From: Cristatella mucedo
Taxonomy: Eukaryota; Bryozoa; Phylactolaemata; Cristatellidae
DNA: 64,000 nt
Direction: 5' to 3'
Assembly: GCA_009760855.2 (NCBI GenBank)
Contig: WPIO01000041.1
Location: 497,001-561,000, forward strand
The notes beneath the pieces are model-generated. The model did no database searches. It was given only the letters and a program-made list of their open reading frames with translations, and had not been told where the DNA came from. Positions 1 to 11,135 of this stretch are shown one piece after another. The translations under genes were made by a program, and so were the position numbers. Numbering within the stretch: position 1 is the stretch's first letter; the number at the start of each line of letters is the position of its first letter.

Positions 1-787
1 CTGAGCAAGATTATAGGGGCTCTAGAAGGACTTGGTAACCAGCTGCATTAAATGCTGCCCAGACTCGAGCATAGTTAGCAGCAAGGCTCTACCTAAGTCA
101 ACAGTCCTGAGAATGTCAGTACACATCGAAGCAGCTTTGATTATGTGGGGGTGGAGAGCTCTACACCTGAAACATACTTACTAGTTTTGGCATAAATTGA
201 GTTGGTGCGCTATTATTCGTGCCAGTGTCTTTGACAGGAACTGCAATAGAATGGTGGGTGAAATTTGCTTAAGTTCTCCTCGACTAGTGTTGACTAATTA
301 ATTAGTGGCTAGCAGCAGTGTGTTTGAAAGATAATGGGAAGAACTTTAAGGCTAAGGTCAGATTTGTCAAATTAGCTATACAGGGTAGCAGTAAATCTAA
401 GCAGGTCAGATGCAGAACATTAGGTATGAAGGGCTAGCAGCCGTCTGAGACGTAAACTTAAAGATTAGAGAGAGAGTGATCTCAGCTGGGGTAAGAGGCT
501 TAAAGGTGGACATTGAAGTGCAGCAAAGAAATGAGTTGGCCGACTCCAGGTGGGGTATTATTGACAGAGAGGAGTCCAGTGCGGATGTTACCTTCTGAAT
601 GTACAATCTGATCATATCTATCTTGCTGACAAAAAAGGCAAGAGAACCTATTTGCTAGATCGCCACAAGGATCGGCTAGTAAGCTGCTGATCAGGAAATC
701 AGGAACAGAGGCTGACCACTGCAGAGAAAACAATTCCTTAGAACTGGTATCTCTGATCTTGCCTGCCTCACTTACAGAGCCAGACAA
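1..787 (-). mobile_element. LINE-T1 fragment, N-terminal part of reverse transcriptase
   Basis: Read on the minus strand, this stretch runs into the first part of a CR1/L2-type reverse transcriptase. Near 600-650 the translation has LANRFSCLF, then after a frameshift KPLTPAEITLSLI, the usual lead-in to the RT. Bases 1-110 match the RT start also seen in reverse at 57890-58000. It is frameshifted and dead, and it runs off the window edge. It meets the next LINE copy head to head near 790. Confidence 0.65.
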
Positions 788-795
788 ACAATCGG

Positions 796-2197
796 CAGAG
801 TATATCTACTTGTTTTGTTCGATCTCTCGGCAGCTTTTGATACTATCGACAACCTAGTTCTTCTAAAGCGCCTCTCATCTCGCCTGGGCATCACTGGCAC
901 TGCTCTGCAATCATCTGGGTCCTATCTCGGTGGGAGACTCCAGAGTATTGACACGAATAGACAAAGATCATCCGAGGTACCTGTGAAATATGGGGTACCT
1001 CAGGGCTCCGTGCTAGGTCTGGTTCTTTTCACGGTTTATACTCTCCCTTTTGCTGATGTGATTGCCAAGCACAACTTAGGCTTTCACTTCTAAGCGGATG
1101 GCACTCAGTTGTATCTTTGCTTTTATCCCTTCCAGCTTTCGAGCACCTCAAATTCTCTCAACTCACTTGCTGCATGTATTGATGACATCCGTACATAGAT
1201 GTCAGCAAATTTTCTTAAACTAAACGATGATAAAACTAACTTCTTAGTTATGGGCAAACCGAATGTGATTCCGAAATTGGAAAAGCTGACACTCAAAATG
1301 GGCTCTGCCAGCATATCTCCTGCTGAATAAGCACGAAATCTAGGTGTCATGTTCCAAAGCAACCTCTCGTTTTACAACCACTTCAGCTCCACAATCAAGT
1401 CTGCGTACTTTCAGGTACATAACATTGCTAAAATTCGGGCTTGTTTAGATAAGGATACCACGTCTAAGTTGGTCCATGCATTTGTGACATCCCGTCTTGA
1501 CTTCTGCAACTCACTGCTTGCTGGCCTACCGGCATGTGCAATCATGCGATTACAGCTGGTGCAAAACTCAGCAGCTAGGCTTGTTTGTCGTGAGCTTCAC
1601 AGTTGCCACATTACACCACTTCTTGCCGACCTGCACTGGCTACCATTCAAGCATAGGATCGCCTTCAAGGTTTTGTTGCTCACTTTTAGGTCACTCCATT
1701 CTTTGGCTCCAGCCTATCTCTCAGATCTACTCCCCACCAGGCCAAGCATAGTACCACCCGCTTTTCGGAATCCATCAGTTTACCAATACCTCGTACAAAC
1801 CTCAAATCCTTTGGAGACCATGCATTTAGTTCGTATGCTCCCAAAGCCTGGAACTCACTCCCGACTTGCGTCGGAGCATCCCTGACTTGACCACATTTAA
1901 AAAGAACTTAAAAACACACCTATTTAGGACAGCCTTTGGTGGGTCTCTGCGACTCGTCCTTCATGTGCTTATGCGTGCTGACACTGTGCATGCTGCCACT
2001 AACTACACTTGCACGCTGACCCTGTGCATGTAACTCGTAACCATGTTATTCATGTTGCTTATCAAGCACGATATTACTCACCATTCAAATGTGTTCCCCT
2101 TTGCAGCAAATGTAAAGCACCTAGAAAGAGATTGAGTTCTCTGAGGGTGCCTTATCAAGTGCATTATTATTATCATCATTATTGTTATTATTATTAA
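796..2197 (+). mobile_element. LINE-T1 copy, 5'-truncated, RT plus 3' tail
   Basis: The translation begins with LFDLSAAFDTIDN (RT motif with the first catalytic Asp) and continues with YGVPQGSVLG, then a decayed Asp-Asp box (a stop replaces the expected aromatic residues before ADG). The C-terminal connector (LLADLHWLPFKHRI, LHSLAPAYLSDLL) follows. Several stops and frameshifts make it non-functional. The 3' end carries the family hairpin at about 2115-2160 and an ATT microsatellite at 2165-2197. Confidence 0.85.
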
Positions 2198-3416
2198 AGA
2201 TTGCCACGAGCATCGTTGGGCATAATGCTAACCTTGATGCTCTTAAAAGAAGATGGTTATTGGTTGACATGAGCATTTCCGATTGGTGTTTCTAGATTTG
2301 GAAAGTGGTACAATGCAATAGGACCGATTTCTTTGCCGCAGTTGAATTCGGCCGACAGAAGAATCAGACTGCAAATGCCTCTGGGCTCAGCAGGCTCCCC
2401 AAGATCAAAACGGCTTCGTTCGTGGTGCATACACCAGCACAATACTATTAGGCAAAGCTTAAATTCCCTTTACTAACATATGATCAGCTACTAATAACAA
2501 ATTTAGGGGTATCATAATAAATGTGGCAAACTAGATATGAGAGAATCCAGGGTAACTACCGAGTGACCAGGAGTAGAACGCCCAAGAGCCTGAAGGCAGA
2601 CAGGCAAAGTTACTTTCATGCTCTGCCATGGTCACTGGCCAAGGCTGCACTTGGGGGGCAGTCTAGTTTCAGGACACTAGCAGTTTCACGAAGCAATCAC
2701 TACGGAATCAGTCGCAAACAGCACAAAGCCAGATAAAAATTTTGCGGTGCCAAGATCTAAAAAGATTGCTCTGCCGGAACGGCTGGATGTTGACAACAAC
2801 TACACCCAAGTTAAGGAGTCATTTGCTCTTTGTCACGGGCCTTGGAGTACGAAAAGATACCATCGAGCATCGAGTAAGAAAATGGTAAGGTATTAAAAAG
2901 ACATAACTGTTAAGTTACTATTAACAGGCTGCTCCTCAAAATTACATGATGATAAGCAGCTACAGAAATGCTGCAACACTATGCACGATATTAATGCTAA
3001 CTATGCCACCTCATTTCATCTCATTCAGCAAGCTAACAATATTCGCCTATTTTCTTTTTCTTTTTATATAACTTACGATATTGCTGCATCCCAAAATGTG
3101 TAGCCGTGATTCTGCCAGGGACGTCCAATTTCAAGTTATCTCCCGTGTTACACAGTACAAAGCATCCTTGCCATGAAATGTTGAATGCTAGATTGATGAG
3201 TCAGTTATAAAAATAGGGGTACATGTGCATCCTAAATCGAATGCACTACAAACAGTATGTGATGCTTAGGTAAAAATCTGGCTGGGTAAACTAAGCATAT
3301 GGTTCCAGTAAAAGGGAAGGGGCCTGCCAGCGGGTGGCGATAACGATTGTCTACAGCTTAGTTGCTTGGTTGCCGGCCAAAGCGCGCATGTCAGCTAGCT
3401 ACGTAATGCAGCTCCG
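2198..3416. other. no recognised feature
   Basis: Only short open frames without family resemblance are seen here, and no clear repeat boundary. It may be old decayed repeat. Confidence 0.5.
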
Positions 3417-3540
3417 TCTATAACACCACAAAGCCACCAAGGACTAGGTGGGTGATTCGGCGGAGACTTTTCTAGAGTGCACTCAAAGCCTTGACGGCTT
3501 TCGGAGCTATGCGGCATCCTTATAGTGCAAGCAAGGTCGA
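3417..3540 (-). mobile_element. LINE-T2 3' end fragment
   Basis: This matches, in reverse, the 3' untranslated region of LINE-T2 seen at 52540-52640 and 62420-62520 (the part containing the complement of 'ccacaaagcca' and 'gtgggtg'). There is no coding part. Confidence 0.5.
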
Positions 3541-4725
3541 GATCATAGAATTTTACAAACACGATCACTCACACTGCTGACTTGAACCCACAGCAAGTGG
3601 TGCAAGAACCACTTGCAGGAAGCTCTTGGCACTGTCTGCCGGCCCAGTGTGCTCTGAGAAAGCAGAGCTCTCGGCACATTACTTTACAGCAACAAAAGTT
3701 TCTACCAGAAAGCTCAACCAGATAGGAAAGTACCCATGTCAAGTTCCAGCTGGATGTCACTTTCTACATTGCCAGGACACAATAATGAAGGCAGTAAAGA
3801 GAAACGAGCATGAGCAGGCAGGCTGACGCAAGTTTAAGTGGCAGCTGAAACGTCGGGAAGCACTACATCCACTACAGTTAGCAAAGCTGGGGTGAGCTTC
3901 AGTATCTGGTCCCGACGAAAGCAATTTCCGAGACAACTTGATAACTTGTTTGGGGGCCACAGGGAGGAGAGTAGAGCATGCACGGTTAGGTCGGATCAAT
4001 CCACAGTCGGAGAGGGGGCGGTGTGAAAGCAGCACTGCAAATAGCCAGCGTACAACGATAGAAATTGACCAAGTCACTGCTATAAGAATCTATTTGCCCG
4101 TGCCACGAGGGCAGGTCAATGTAGAGGTGGGAAGAGACGACCTAGCTCGAGCAAATAGATCAGCTGTACTCACAAGCTAGCATCGCCAGAATGAGCTGTG
4201 CACAGGGTCGTGACATTGTTTTGACAAACTGGCACGAAATGACGACTCGATTCCTTACGAACTTTTGTACTACAAAACAGAAAAACTACTCCATCTTATT
4301 CATAATCGGTGCATCAGAATTCATAGCAGTGGCACAAATGAACTCACTTAATTAATGAGATTGAGAGCCCTAGTGAGGCATCCAAAACGTTCAGTGCACA
4401 AAACATCAGTAGCCAGGCTCTCCAAGAAACAGACAGCTGGTTTCCACACGATTGGCTGTATTGTGAATTGCAATAATAATAATGTATCAACATATTAGAG
4501 CAAAACCTCTTTCTAAGCACTTCGCATAGGCTGAAAAGGGAGCCTATCAACTGATTGGTGATGATGACATGAAGAATGGCAGCATCCATGAGCATGTTGA
4601 GAACGATTCACACAGACGAACGACATGGCTTACACTAACCGGTTAAGAGTCTGGACTCCGGCTGAATAGAAGCTTCCGGCCTGGGCTTGACATTGGTTAG
4701 AGGCACTGATAAATGATCAGTTATA
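3541..4725. other. no recognised feature
   Basis: Short unrelated open frames occur on both strands (largest about 106 codons). None resembles a known family and no splice-bounded conserved exon is visible. Confidence 0.5.
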
Positions 4726-4729
4726 GGCA

Positions 4730-4990
4730 CATGCAGTGCAAGTGAGGCCGTAAGAGTAGACACTGCAGACTGGCAAGCTGAAGCTAGAAAAAAATGCACT
4801 TACAAGTGAGTGACCTTGATGCCAAAACTGCCTGGGGGAGTCAGTAGATATCGGTGAGAAGCTGTGAAATGTGACAGTCGCAACGTTCACGACACACATG
4901 CCAAGCTGCTGATGTTTTGGCACTATCTCTACGAATCTCTTTCCATGCACACGCAGAAAGACTTGCAAGCAGCGAGTTATAGGAGGTAAG
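4730..4990 (-). mobile_element. decayed LINE fragment (RT C-terminal connector)
   Basis: The minus-strand translation has YNSLLASLSACAWK and RERCDCHISQLLTDIY, matching the LINE connector motif (CNSLLAGLPACA, RERRSCHITPLLADLH). Frames break downstream. It abuts a plus-strand fragment of the same protein region at about 4991. Confidence 0.65.
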
Positions 4991-5440
4991 ATGGTGTGTT
5001 ACAGGTGTAAGGATCTGCTGGACAATGTGGCACATCACATCACATTGTCTGAGCTTTACTGGTTTCCCATCAACCATCGAGTCATTTTCGAGATCTTCAA
5101 CCAAGCTTCAACAAGTCAGAGGTCACTTGCTTCACCAGCCTACCTCTCCGACTCGTCGCTCCTCCAGTGGACTCTTACATCACCCGCTCCTCAGCTCTAG
5201 TCATCTTGCTGTACCTCCCACTAAGTCGAAACTTTTGGTGATCCAGCCTTCAGCTAATATGCACCAAAATCTGGAACTTAAACCTACCAGTTTTTTTTAG
5301 TTAGCTGAAGACACACCTGTTCCAATCGGCTTTCCCTTCACCCCGGCCAACGATTCTTTTTGTGTTCGGGTAATTTTTGCATGTTTACTTGTGCATGATT
5401 CACTGCATGCTACTAGCCTGAGGTCCCAATAACCTGGGCC
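4991..5440 (+). mobile_element. decayed LINE-T3 3' fragment
   Basis: The translation around 5030-5200 has LYWFPINHRVIFEIFNQ and SPAYLSDSS, equivalent to LHWLPVKQRIDFKVL and APAYLSDIL of the LINE connector. It is much more diverged than LINE-T1 and most like the copies at 32.5-33.1 and 37.0-38.0 kb. Confidence 0.6.
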
Positions 5441-5554
5441 CGGAGTGCCTTCGTGTTTGCTTTAGCATGTCGAGCTAATCCTCACAATGTGTGGGTTTGC
5501 TTTCTTGATATCGTGCACTTAACTAAACCCTTGGTATCGATTCTCTTTCAGATC

Positions 5555-6690
5555 TTGGTAATGCGTTTTTATAGCACCCTAAAAGAACTTGATCTCTATT
5601 CAGACACTTTAGAGCTCACTGCAAGGGAGGCAATAACCGATAATTACCAAAAAGCATGGCATCCTGCTTAGTCAAGCATCCAAAAGCACATAGTTAACAT
5701 GATAAGACAAGCATGCAAAAGCACGCAAAAGATTCATGTCCACTGGTTAGTGATACACCTCTACCCACCTGCTTATTAGTATCACTTGTAACGATCAGCC
5801 ACATACACGGGCAGGAAAAGCATAAAAGCTCTGTTTAACAGGCAAGTTTCCAGCTGCGTTTTTATTTAAAGTTGCCAAATCAGGAGTCGACATCGCGTCA
5901 GTCGGTAGCAAGTTCAATCATTTGGGGGCATAGTAACTGAACTCGTGGTATCCAAGGGGCTTGGAGATAGCTAAGGCTTCAAGTAATCGACCAGAGCCAA
6001 AAGAGCAGGTGATAAAAAAATGAAGGCCTGAAGTGAAACTAATTCTGATACGAAGGCCGGCCGGGGCAAGAGATGGGAGGGACCTAAAAGACGAAGGACA
6101 GGATCTTCACGTCGATGGGCTGGGCGATTGGCAGCCACTGCCGACTGGTGAGCTGTGGCCTAATGTGACAGCTGCGATGTTAGGTAAGCCCAGCTGCTGA
6201 TGTTTTGGCACTCGCTGTACACACTTTATTGCACGGCAGGAAGATCAAAAGGTGCAGACACACAGAACCCTAGTCGGGAAGTCGTAAATGGGTAGTGGGC
6301 CAGTTTGACTGTGGTGTCCTCATTGAAGCAAGCAATGCTACGTAGGTGGAAGGGAAAATTTGACTATGGAACTGTGTACTCATCTAGTTACTAGTAATTT
6401 TGGAAGACGCCACCGATACTCTGAGCAGAAGCCATAGGAGGTGTGCTGGTCGAGCCAATGTGAAGAGCTAGGGTTTACAATTTCCGAGTAGCACTTGGGA
6501 TTTGTTTATAACTAAGTAAGCTGGGTTTGTTGTTCAGTTTCAGGAAGTTTGCTGCCATCCAGGTGCAAATGTAAATAACACTTTCAGGGAGGTGAGACAG
6601 ACTGGAGGGCAGGGAAGGATCCAAGCACGAGTAACGCTGTGTGCCACCTGCATTAATATGAAAGATTAGATTGAGCTTAGTGATTACATC
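5555..6690 (-). mobile_element. old LINE-T1-like copy, minus strand
   Basis: The 3' hairpin segment lies at 5560-5660. Bases 5890-5980 match the region coding for the SFGDRAFSSYAPKAWNSLPT end of other copies. At 6170-6210 the NSAARLV equivalent is seen, and at 6540-6570 the WMAANFLKLNN equivalent. It is heavily mutated, with no usable frame. Confidence 0.6.
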
Positions 6691-6779
6691 GACAAGAGGT
6701 AGTGCATGAACTATAATAATAATAATAAAACTTACAAATGGAAATACAGATGGAGATACAGATCTACGTGCATGAAAGT

Positions 6780-7990
6780 CCTTCTTGATGGCACATATCG
6801 TCCAGCCTAGGCACGACAGGCACCTAGTATGTAGCTCCTATCTCATGAAATGAGTTCAGGTAGCAAATGCCTACAGCTAACGGATATCCAGTGGATTGGT
6901 AAAGTATAGGGTACCCTAGGGATCTGTTCTAAGATCCCTTCTTTCACACTGTGCACTAACTTGTAATGTAATAGCTAAGGACACTATAGGCTTTTTTAGT
7001 TTTTAGCAGGTGATACAAAGATCTACACGTGCTTTGATCATGCCTTGCCTTCCAGCATCTTTCTAGCGATATTGGGTTATCACAGGTGAAAAATCCAAAA
7101 ATGCTTACCTCAACCATCTCCATAACTGCTTTTAAGTCAGTGCCTTGCCTAGAGAACTTTCACAGGTCCGTCGAAGAAGGTATTGTTGGCACTAGCACTT
7201 GACGGCAGCAAAATTTTCTCAACTAAATAATGAAAAGATCAGGCTATTAGTTACAGGCAACTAAATGTCACTCCGATACCGGAAAGCCTCGTCTTAAAAA
7301 TTTACTCTTATGTTCCAAAATGACCCTACACTTAATGATCAAATTAGCTTGACATTCAACCTACTTTCAGCTAACATAGCAAACAGTTCTAGCCATCTTA
7401 GACAAGCATATGGCAGCCAAGCTTGTTCTGGTATTCGTGACATTTGGACTAGACTTCCGTAACTCATGATCGTCAGGACTTATAATATTACAATAAGATG
7501 CCTGCAATCGGTGCATAACTATGCAGCTAAGGATCGTCTGATGTGAACATCTCAACTGCTAGAATAAACTACTTAGTTCACCAGCCTTCGCTAGCTAAAC
7601 AACAAGCAGCCTACGACCTCAAGATCCTATCACTCACTCTTAGTTCTCATCCTTAATTTGCTTCTGCCTACTAGTCTGAAATACTTGCTCCTCTAATTAC
7701 TTGTGGCTTAGCTGTGTCTCTAACCAACCTCAAATCATTCGAAGACCTCGCCAATTCGAAGCCATCAGTTCGTACGCGACTCTAATCCTGGTACTTATTC
7801 CCGACTGACATCATGACACAACCTGACTTGACGAAATTAAGTAATGCTAAAAAACCAAGCGTTCCTCACAGCATTTACTTCGTCCAAGCGAAATGCCTTT
7901 AATGTGTACACGTTTCCTTGCAGCATACGTAAAACGCCAAAACATATATCCTTCTCCCGAATTTATTATTATTATTATTATTATTTGCTG
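6780..7990 (+). mobile_element. old LINE-T1-like copy, plus strand
   Basis: An RT remnant at 6905-6950 reads like YGTLGICS (YGVPQGSVL box). The Asp-Asp box is decayed near 7005. The connector is near 7370-7700, and an ATT run lies at 7964-7984. It is frameshifted throughout. With the preceding minus copy it forms a head-to-head pair. Confidence 0.55.
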
Positions 7991-8299
7991 AGGCGCACTG
8001 CAAGTTTGCATCTCATGCAAGTTCCTTATCAGCCGAGGCGAAGTGAGGCCTAGGAAGAGATTTTTATGTTCTCTCGCGACGCTGTAGAAATGCATAACAA
8101 CTTAACAACGTATTTGTTATGCATTACTACGGTAAAGGCCGAGGGTACCCACACCCGACCTAGTGCCGGCCGCCGAGTAAAAAATACTTAAATTGTAAAA
8201 GTACTCGAGAAAACCCTCGAGCTTAACGGTTCGGGGTTAAAATGGCACCATGCACAGCCACGAAAAGAAAGGGGGGGGTCAGAATTCCACGACATGCAA

Positions 8300-8302
<3 letters not shown>

Positions 8303-8341
<39 letters not shown>
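8303..8341. repeat. (TA)n microsatellite
   Basis: About 19 TA units, flanked by further AT-rich sequence to 8384. Confidence 0.95.
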
Positions 8342-8344
<3 letters not shown>

Positions 8345-8383
8345 TATAATATAGTAATGTAGTAAATATAGCTAATATAGTAA

Positions 8384-8560
8384 TATGCCGCGGACCCCAG
8401 AGTCTCAGCCGAGCGGCAAGTTGCCAGCAAGCACTTTGCGACCCTCGCCGCGGGTTCGAGTCTTGCAGCGAGCAATCCTCGATTGCCGGCCCCAAGCGGG
8501 GCTGACGGCCGCCGAGGAGGCGCCTCCGCCGACGCATAAAACGCGGCGGCCGAATCGGCC
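8384..8560 (+). mobile_element. diverged GC-rich SINE-A-like element
   Basis: A box-B-like motif (cgggttcgagtc) lies at 8449-8460. It is followed by a spaced order (gcgagcaatcc, then ccggccccaagcgggg, then ggctgacggccg) that parallels the SINE-A body after its B box. It is more GC-rich than the other copies, so it is either an older subfamily or a relative. Confidence 0.45.
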
Positions 8561-8569
8561 GAAGTTCTC

Positions 8570-9300
8570 TCACCTCTGCACGAGCTGCGTAGCTATCCGC
8601 AAAAGAGGCGTGACTTGCAGGCTAGACAGCGCGGCTAGTCGCTCCGGGAAACGCGCGCGCGCGCGCCCCTGCCTAGAGCGCCGCCCGTTCCGTTATCTGC
8701 CAGCGACGCGTGCGCGCGAGGCGGACAGCGCGTGCGTCCGGCGCGCGTCGCCGGAAGCGACGGCCGGCGGAGCCGGCTACAGCGCCGCTGCGCTCGAGCA
8801 ACGGGCCCGGCGGAAGTTCGCACTCCGGTCCGGGGGCGTCGCGGCCACCAGACCGACCGCGGTCGGTCTGCCGGCCGGGTCAACCATCCGCGGAGCCTGG
8901 CCGCGCCCGCCGGACGTCGGTTTCCGCGAAAGCGACCCGATCCGTCGCGTCCAGAGCCGAGGCGACGCGGTCGCGAAGCGCGGGACCGCGCGTCGCGGCC
9001 GGCATCCAAGACCCGGACACGAATCGCGTACGAAGCGATGGGCGATAGGAACGCGCCAAGCCAACGTCGCCGCTTCGGCTTGCGACGCTGCGCTCAGCGA
9101 ACCACTCACCGCGGCCCACGGAATAGCGGGGGCCGACCGCGCCGCGGCCGTTTGGCGTCGACCGCCGACCGAACGGAAATTCGCGGGACCGGCGAGCAGT
9201 CTCTGGCAGCCCTGGCCGATTCGCCTTCCTCCTCCGTCGTCGGCCGCCGGCTGGCGGCGGCTCGTTTTAGCTGTGAGTCAAATTAGCCGCGTCGCTGTTG
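8570..9300. promoter_or_regulatory. CpG-rich block (candidate CpG island), no supported exon
   Basis: CpG dinucleotides are very dense (for example the CG run near 8650 and many CGCG words), in sharp contrast to the CpG-poor flanks. Several long open frames overlap here on both strands, as expected from GC-rich sequence where stop codons are rare. None resembles a protein family. It could be an unmethylated regulatory island, an unrecognised first exon, or GC-rich repeat. Confidence 0.4.
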
Positions 9301-9620
9301 CGGAATAAGCAAATTGCTCGGAGCGAGTCGTACTGAGTCACCAGCGCTGGATTGCGTCGCCCAACGAGCGCCGCAAGGCGGACGGTTACGCGACCCCAGC
9401 CAGCACTTCCCACGTGCTATGGTCCCATGCGCCGCAACATGTTCGGAACCTCTTCCGGCTGAGGGCTCCGCCCTCTTGAGGGCCTGTCCCAATCTCATGC
9501 GATTGCTACTAATGGGCACATCGCAGCACTCCTTCATTCGCGTGGGCGTCGTTGGCGTCCTAACTTTAAACTTTATTTCGGCGAGACGTACGCTGGAAGC
9601 AAGGACGCTGCGAAAAGTCA
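9301..9620. other. no recognised feature
   Basis: A GC-rich shoulder of the preceding block up to the LINE boundary. No exon or repeat was recognised. Confidence 0.5.
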
Positions 9621-11058
9621 GCAGGAATACAACGACCTACTTAGGAATGCAGACATGGGTAGAGTGTCTCTTCTTGTTTTGCTCGATCTTTCGGCAGCTT
9701 TTGATACCATCGATCACAAAGTACTTCTAGAGCGCCTCTCATCTCGCCTGGGCATCACTGGCACTGCTCTGCAGTGGTTCAGGTCCTATCTCAGTGGGAG
9801 ACTCCAGAGTATTGACGTGAATGGACAAAGATCATCTGAAGTACCTCTGAAATATGGAGTACCTCAGGGCTCTGTGCTAGGTCCGGTTCTTTTCACGGTT
9901 TATACTCTGCCTCTTGCTGATGTGATTGCCAAGCACAATCTAGGCTTTCACTTCTTTGCGGATGACAATCAGTCGTACCTTTGCTTTGATCCCTCCCAGC
10001 CTTCGAGCACCTCGAATTCTCTCAACTCACTTGCTGCATGCATTGATGACATCCACACATGGATGGCAGCAAATTTTCTTAAACTAAACAATGATAAAAC
10101 TAACTTACTAGTTATGGGAAAACCCAGTGTGATTCAGAAATTGGAAAGGCTGACTTTCAAAATTGGCTCTGCCAGCATATCTCCAGTTGAATCAGCTCGA
10201 AATCTAGGTGTCATATTCCAAAGCGACCTCTCGTTAGACGACCACATCAGCTCCACAGTCAAATCAGCCTATTTTCAGCTTCATAACATTGCTAAAATTC
10301 GGGCTTGTTTAGATAAGGATACCACGTCCAAGTTGGTCCATGCATTCGTGACATCTCGTCTCGACTTCTGCAACTCACTGCTTACTGGCCTACCAGCATG
10401 TCAGCGATCAGGTGATTGCAGCTGGTGCAAAACTCTGCAGCTAGGCTTGTCTGTCGTGAGCGTCGCAGTTGCCACATTACTCCACTTCTCGCCGACCTGC
10501 ACTGGCTACCAGTCAAGCAACGGATTGACTTCAAGGTTTTGTCGCTCACTTTTAGGTCCCTTCATTCTATGGCTCCAGCCTATCTTTAAGATATACTCCC
10601 CCATCAGGCCAAGCATCGTACCACCCGCTTTTCGGAATCCAACAGTCTAGAAATACCTCGTACAAACCTCAAATCCTTTGGAGACCGTGCATTTAGCTCG
10701 TATGCTCCCACAGCCTGGAACTCCCTCCCGACCTGTGTCAGAACATCCCATGACCTGACCACATTTAAAAGAAACTTAAAAACACACCTATTTAGGACAG
10801 CATTTAGTGGGTCCCTGTGATTCGTCCTTGATGTGCTTATGCGAGCTGACACTGTGCATGCTGCCACTAACCACATTTGCATGCTGACCCTGTGCATGTC
10901 ACCCTAACCATATTGATCATTTTGTTTGTTTTTCGAGCATGATTTTACTTACTATTCTATTGCATATCACTTTGCAGCAAATGTAAAGCGCCTAGAGAGA
11001 GATTCTCTGAGGGCGCTTTATCAAGTGCAATATTATTATTATTATTATTATTATTAAG
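9621..11058 (+). mobile_element. LINE-T1 copy, best preserved reverse transcriptase fragment
   Basis: The open frame at 9655-10650 carries LLDLSAAFDTIDH, FRSYLSGRLQS, YGVPQGSVLGPVLF and FFADDNQS, the ordered RT motifs with the catalytic Asp residues in place. It then has WMAANFLKLNNDKT and the connector. Near 10400 a one-base shift moves the reading frame, so the C-terminal part continues in another frame (SFGDRAFSSYAP equivalent near 10675). The N-terminal endonuclease is missing, so the copy is 5'-truncated and cannot move by itself. The 3' end is a hairpin (10985-11025) followed by (ATT)n at 11033-11056. The motif order and microsatellite tail place it in the CR1/L2 group of non-LTR retrotransposons. 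Confidence 0.93.
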
Positions 11059-11135
11059 ATTTTTGATGGCAATAGCGGGTCAAGAATGGGATTTAACCCC
11101 AGAGGCCAAAGGTCAAGGACTTTGAAATGCTGCGG
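11059..11135 (-). repeat. tRNA-like SINE remnant
   Basis: On the minus strand it contains ggggttaaatccc, a box-B-like motif, preceded by a tRNA-like segment. No body or tail is recognisable. Confidence 0.3.

Noticed and set aside
8385-9308. Long overlapping open frames (up to 307 codons) on both strands
   Set aside because: GC-rich sequence is poor in stop codons. The products are Arg/Pro/Ala-rich in every frame, with no domain, no splice-bounded conservation and no consistent codon pattern.
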